Source of the DNA: Betaproteobacteria bacterium
GTDB lineage: Bacteria; Pseudomonadota; Gammaproteobacteria; Burkholderiales; Eutrophovitaceae
Reading direction: 5' to 3'
Assembly: GCA_020354125.1 (NCBI GenBank)
Contig: CP070643.1
Coordinates: 3,744,311-3,780,931 of the forward strand
Length of the DNA stretch: 36,621 nucleotides
Shown here: in pieces, positions 33,797 through 36,621 of the stretch
Numbering within the stretch: the stretch's first letter is position 1
Layout: each line of letters starts with the position of its first letter
Position numbers and translations under genes: made by a program
Notes under the pieces: model-generated
Databases searched by the model: none
Told to the model about the DNA's origin: nothing
The model's input: only the letters and a program-made list of their open reading frames with translations

Positions 33797-33822
33797 AAAT
33801 CTGTGCGATTGTGCACAGATTT
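33797..33822 (-). promoter_or_regulatory. Perfect palindrome between the two metallophore cassettes
   Basis: AAATCTGTGC-GATTGT-GCACAGATTT is a perfect 10-bp inverted repeat with a six-base spacer. It lies 75 bases after the hvfC stop and about 70 before the bufA2 start, so it could terminate the first cassette (a short T-run follows in the minus direction) or be an operator at the bufA2 promoter. Confidence 0.6.
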
Positions 33823-33896
33823 GATACGGGGCGGTGCGGTAGTTGGATGTCTGGCTTTTATGCAGCCGAATTCGTGTCGGCCTCATCAGTGTCGAC

Positions 33897-34661
33897 CTAA
33901 TGAGTACCGAGAATAGCGCCCTGTCTTAAAAGCTCTTCGAGCATGGCTCGGCCGCCGGCGAGCGCAACGGCCGGGTCAGGGTGCTGCAGTTCCTCTACCA
34001 CCTGTGCCAGCGCCTCATCACCAGTCAGGCTGCCCGGTTCGATCAATGCCAGCAGGCGGGCGCTGACCGGGTTCAGTACGACGAAGCGGACCTTGTCGTT
34101 ACTGTCACGAAAAACAAGCAGATAGGTTTGCTCTTGCTGTTCCGGTGTCGGTTGGTAGCGTTTGCCGATGCGGTGTACCGCATAGGGGTAGCTCAGCAGC
34201 ATGTGCGAGGGCGCCAGAACCGGTCGACCTGTGCCAAGCTCGCCGGCCGGATCGATAGCATCCAGGTCGACTTCCTTGGTGGAAACATCCACTGCCAGTT
34301 CCACCCACTCGTAGTGCAGCAGGTAGATCAGGAAATCAGGCTCGCGCCCATCGGAATCACGTTCCTGCATGTATTGCAGGAATTCTTCTGGTAACTGGCG
34401 AAAATAAGGACTGCGGCAGCGATGTGTTGCAAAAAATTCCCGCACCAGTTGTTGCCATTTGCGTTTTCCGAGAATGTTACGTGCCACCGGAAAGCACGAC
34501 GAGATCAGATTGAATACGTTATTGAACAGCAGCTCGTTGTAGACCTTCATGCGGCGAGCCGCTACGCCGGCAGGTCGCGGATGCTGCTTCGGGTCGCGAA
34601 TATGGCGCGTGAACGCTAGCTGGTAATCCTGGAATTCAGGAGTTGGCTGCTGTGCTGACAT
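33897..34661 (-). CDS. hvfC: DUF2063 partner protein (HvfC type)
   Basis: A 254-residue DUF2063 protein: [20 protein letters not shown] then [20 protein letters not shown] and [20 protein letters not shown], the HvfC/BufC N-terminal domain, followed by a C-terminal domain with [13 protein letters not shown]. It overlaps the end of the maturase gene by 26 bases. It is only distantly similar to the paralog at 31757, so the two cassettes are not a recent duplication. Probably a binding partner of the maturase that recruits the precursor. Confidence 0.9.
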   Translation of the reverse strand: MSAQQPTPEFQDYQLAFTRHIRDPKQHPRPAGVAARRMKVYNELLFNNVFNLISSCFPVARNILGKRKWQQLVREFFATHRCRSPYFRQLPEEFLQYMQERDSDGREPDFLIYLLHYEWVELAVDVSTKEVDLDAIDPAGELGTGRPVLAPSHMLLSYPYAVHRIGKRYQPTPEQQEQTYLLVFRDSNDKVRFVVLNPVSARLLALIEPGSLTGDEALAQVVEELQHPDPAVALAGGRAMLEELLRQGAILGTH

Positions 34662-35505
34662 GGGTCTTGGCGCTGCCTGGCAAGTAGCGCTGCTGCAGCG
34701 ACGCGATGCGGGCTACCTCGGGGACCAGCTCTTCGAGTGGTGGGATATTGAAATCGCGCTCGAGCAGCGTCGGGTGCACACCGATCTCTCGATAGGTGAA
34801 ATCGAGCAAGTCCCAGACGGGATCGATCACTGCAGCGCCGTGCGTATCCACCAGCAAGTCATCACTTTCGTGGTAATGACCAGCCATATGCATGTAAACG
34901 ACCCGATCCGCAGGAACACCACGGAGAAATTCGCGCGGGTCGTAGCGATGGTTGACGCTGTTGACGTAGACGTTATTGACGTCGAGATGCAACCAGCAGT
35001 CGGCTTCCTCAACCACTGCCCTGACGAACGCGAGTTCGCTCATCTCATCGACCGGCGATTTGGTGTAGAAGGATGCGTTTTCTATAGCAATACGCCGGCC
35101 CAGGATGTCCTGGGTTTGACGAATACGCTGTGCAACATAGCGCACTGCCTCGGCAGTGAAAGGGATCGGCATCAGGTCGTACAGATGTCCGTCGTCACTG
35201 CAGTAAGAAAGATGTTCCGTATACAGGGGAACACGATGTAGCTCGAGGAAGCTTCTCAGCTTGCGCAGAAAAACCTCGTCCAGCGGTGTCGGTCCGCCAA
35301 GCGAAAGTGAAAGGCCGTGACAGACCAAGGGGGTGCGTTCGGTCAAGGCTCGAAAGGCCTTGCCTTTGGCACCCCCCATGTCCATCCAGTTTTCCGGCGC
35401 TACCTCGTAGAAACTGATTACGTCGGGCTTGCCTCGGGTGAGCGCTGGGATCAGTTCCCTGCGCAAACCGAGACCGGCACCGCGTAGCGCCGAATCGTGC
35501 TTCAC
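34636..35505 (-). CDS. hvfB: MNIO (DUF692) maturase, HvfB type
   Basis: A 289-residue DUF692 enzyme. Conserved parts: [28 protein letters not shown] (the HvfB-type EVAPENW signature), [10 protein letters not shown] (His63), [65 protein letters not shown] and LLERDFN. It would install the oxazolone/thioamide-type groups known for HvfA. The frame is open 44 codons further upstream into the hvfA coding region with a low-complexity Ala/Lys composition; this part is an out-of-frame shadow of the EGKCG repeats, so the start is taken near GTG 35505, with TTG 35511 as alternative. Confidence 0.92.
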   Translation of the reverse strand: MKHDSALRGAGLGLRRELIPALTRGKPDVISFYEVAPENWMDMGGAKGKAFRALTERTPLVCHGLSLSLGGPTPLDEVFLRKLRSFLELHRVPLYTEHLSYCSDDGHLYDLMPIPFTAEAVRYVAQRIRQTQDILGRRIAIENASFYTKSPVDEMSELAFVRAVVEEADCWLHLDVNNVYVNSVNHRYDPREFLRGVPADRVVYMHMAGHYHESDDLLVDTHGAAVIDPVWDLLDFTYREIGVHPTLLERDFNIPPLEELVPEVARIASLQQRYLPGSAKTHVSTAANS

Positions 35506-35524
35506 TGGCAAAGCTCGAAAGCTC

Positions 35525-35776
35525 TTAGCTGTCGCCTCCGCACTTGCCTTCGCCGCACTTGCCTTCGGTGCCTTTATCGGACTCGGCGCCGCCGCATTTG
35601 CCTTCGCCACACTTGGCTTCTTCTTCACCCTTGGCAACGCCGGCGATCTGGTAGCCGCTCTTCAGCGAGTCCATGTGGAAAGGATTGTCGGCCGCACCTG
35701 CGATCGGAGCAGCAGCGATCGACGCGACAAAAGCGGAGCCGATTGCCAGGGAAAGAGCCGTTTTCTTGGATGCCAT
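35525..35776 (-). CDS. hvfA: HvfA-type EGKCG-repeat RiPP metallophore precursor
   Basis: An 83-residue precursor with a Sec signal peptide (residues 1-28, cleavage near AGA-AD), a short spacer with [16 protein letters not shown], and a repeat core: [10 protein letters not shown] (Cys56, Cys61), linker [18 protein letters not shown] (Cys74, Cys79). Three of four motifs are exact EGKCG. Family members are modified by HvfB to copper-binding oxazolone/thioamide pairs and act in the periplasm. AAAGGAGA upstream of ATG 35776 is a strong ribosome site. First gene of the three-gene operon. The core seems to have arisen by duplication of a two-motif unit. Confidence 0.92.
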   Translation of the reverse strand: MASKKTALSLAIGSAFVASIAAAPIAGAADNPFHMDSLKSGYQIAGVAKGEEEAKCGEGKCGGAESDKGTEGKCGEGKCGGDS

Positions 35777-35844
35777 GATACAAATCTCCTTTGTTACGCG
35801 AGTTAAGGTCTTGGTTTCGGTGCCAGCACGCGTCAGGAGCGAGA

Positions 35845-35873
35845 ATTATCAGCGCTGTCCCTGATGCTGTCGT
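35845..35873 (-). promoter_or_regulatory. Weak sigma-70-like promoter before hvfA
   Basis: On the minus strand ACGACA (35873-35868), a 17-base spacer and GATAAT (35850-35845) sit about 70 bases before the hvfA start. The -10 matches five of six consensus bases, the -35 four of six. No clear copper-regulator box was recognised. Confidence 0.3.
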
Positions 35874-35975
35874 CTGGTTCCGACTCCAATATACGTGAAA
35901 TTAGCGGTGCCGGATGCGCCGTCCGTGGCCCTGTATTGGTGCTCAGGGCAGGCCGGGGCTGGCCAAGGGCCGGGC

Positions 35976-36003
35976 CTTGAAACGGTCCGGGCGACACCCA
36001 TAT
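35976..36003 (+). promoter_or_regulatory. Sigma-32-like heat-shock promoter of hsp20
   Basis: CTTGAA, a 15-base spacer, then CCCATAT matches the sigma-32 pattern CTTGAA-N13-15-CCCATnT. It lies about 50 bases before the hsp20 ATG. A small GGCC-AACA-GGCC hairpin (36015-36026) is in the leader. Confidence 0.75.
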
Positions 36004-36049
36004 AGGGTCAGGAAGGCCAACAGGCCAGCAGATATAAAGGAGAGAAATC

Positions 36050-36478
36050 ATGGCAAATTTGACCCGTTACAGCCCCTTTGATGAGGCGTTCGATGATCTT
36101 TTTAAAGGCTTTTTTGTTCGTCCCGTGGCGTTCGACGAAAAGACTCAACCGAAGGTGAACATCCGTATGGACGTCACCGAGAATGACAAGGCGTATGTCG
36201 TTCACGCCGATGTGCCTGGCGTGAAGAAAGAAGACATCCACGTTACCATCGACGGCAACCAGGTCGCCATCAGCGCCGAGGCAAAGTACCAGCGCGAACA
36301 GAAAGAAGGCGAAAAAGTGCTCCGTTCCGAGCGCAGCTACGGCAAAGCCTACCGTGCGTTCACCCTGGCTCAGGAAGTTGATGAGGCCGGCGCCGAAGCG
36401 AAGTACGTTGACGGCGTGCTGGAGCTGACTCTGCCGAAGAAAGCGGCAACGTCGGCGACAACCCTGTCAATTCAGTAA
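36050..36478 (+). CDS. Small heat shock protein, Hsp20/alpha-crystallin family
   Basis: A 142-residue ATP-independent holdase chaperone. The alpha-crystallin domain covers about residues 37-135: VNIRMDVTENDKAYVVHADV, PGVKKEDIHVTIDGNQVAIS, RSERSYGKAYRAFTLAQEVD and YVDGVLELTLPKK. The N-terminal arm is short (SPFDEAFDDLFKGFF). An AAAGGAGAG ribosome site lies 6 bases before the ATG, and a sigma-32-like promoter precedes it, so heat or protein stress should induce it. It is divergent from the hvfABC cassette; misfolding from copper stress could link them, but that is speculation. Confidence 0.95.
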   Translation: MANLTRYSPFDEAFDDLFKGFFVRPVAFDEKTQPKVNIRMDVTENDKAYVVHADVPGVKKEDIHVTIDGNQVAISAEAKYQREQKEGEKVLRSERSYGKAYRAFTLAQEVDEAGAEAKYVDGVLELTLPKKAATSATTLSIQ

Positions 36479-36544
36479 GCGCATCCGGCGGTAACCTCAC
36501 GTCGATCAGAAAGGGCGGCCAGCGGAGGCCGTGTAAAAACGCAG

Positions 36545-36576
36545 GAGGCCATCTCATTTCTGAGGTGGCCTCTTTT
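36545..36576 (+). terminator. Bidirectional rho-independent terminator
   Basis: GAGGCCATCTCA-TTTC-TGAGGTGGCCTC forms a 12-bp stem with a single G-U wobble, followed by TTTT. In the other direction the stem is followed by a T-run (complement of AAAAA at 36534-36538), so it can serve both hsp20 and a convergent gene. Confidence 0.88.
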
Positions 36577-36586
36577 CGTTGGGGGC

Positions 36587-36621
36587 TCAGGCTGCCAGTG
36601 CCTGGCACAGCTGCCGCGTTC
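36587..36621 (-). CDS. Possible 3' end of a minus-strand gene
   Basis: The minus strand reads TRQLCQALAA then a stop at 36587, just beyond the bidirectional terminator. Only eleven codons are visible, so this is a guess based on position and the two-way terminator. Confidence 0.25.
   Translation of the reverse strand, partial: TRQLCQALAA

Noticed and set aside
1..36621. CRISPR array, tRNA or rRNA genes, insertion sequences, transposases, integrases
   Set aside because: I looked for regularly spaced repeats, tRNA-like cloverleaf ends and transposase motifs and saw none. Gene decay here has no visible insertion-sequence scar.

Overview
The window looks like chromosome of a Gammaproteobacterium; genus cannot be read from the sequence. 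The indicators are the minus-strand order dacA/C-dat-ybeD-lipB-lipA, a Pseudomonas-like epimerase/WbpL/WbpM block, a WaaE-like plus heptosyltransferase-type pair, and metallophore cassettes of the Haemophilus HvfABC and bufferin types.

Region 1 (1-26476, all genes on the plus strand) is one long surface-polysaccharide locus: a polysaccharide deacetylase cut by the window edge, two FkbM methyltransferases, three further class I methyltransferases, two DUF616-type and one DUF6492-type putative glycosyltransferases, several GT2 and GT4 enzymes, an O-antigen ligase/polymerase-like membrane protein, a GT9 enzyme, and the core block epimerase (12619) - WecA/WbpL-type initiating transferase (13634) - WbpM/CapD-type 4,6-dehydratase (14731). 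By analogy with Pseudomonas O-antigen loci this block would make UDP-QuiNAc or UDP-FucNAc and load it on undecaprenyl phosphate; the GTs then extend and the methyltransferases decorate or cap the chain. No Wzx flippase, ABC exporter or Wzz is visible, so export genes must lie elsewhere.

The first 12 kb and the part around 21-22.4 kb are also a gene graveyard. There are decayed methyltransferase pieces (3779, 5969, 8159, 11164), a decayed second copy of a GT2 3' half (6785-7200), a decayed second copy of a methyltransferase-tail/GT4-head junction (8159-8511), a GT2 head remnant (9840), a duplicated DUF6492 tail (22198-22344), and a GT2 gene with a methyltransferase-like SAM-binding stretch embedded in frame (about 4730-4860). 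These show repeated duplication, replacement and decay in the locus.

Region 2 (26528-31132) is housekeeping: a TlpA-like thioredoxin with five GCTT repeats upstream, convergent with zero gap on the operon dacC-dat-ybeD-lipB-lipA (cell wall and lipoate synthesis), whose members overlap by ATGA/GTGA junctions.

Region 3 (31285-35776) is a probable copper-handling module: a PCu(A)C chaperone with a complete metal motif, and two adjacent but different RiPP metallophore cassettes on the minus strand. One is hvfABC-like (EGKCG-repeat precursor, MNIO maturase, DUF2063 partner). The other is bufABC-like (six-Cys bufferin core behind a lipobox, MNIO maturase, DUF2063 partner). The pairing of two MNIO cassettes of different chemistry, the lipobox on one precursor, and the hairpins around it are the most interesting features here.

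Region 4 (35976-36621) is an Hsp20 gene with a heat-shock sigma-32-like promoter and a bidirectional terminator, possibly facing the 3' end of a minus-strand gene at the window edge.
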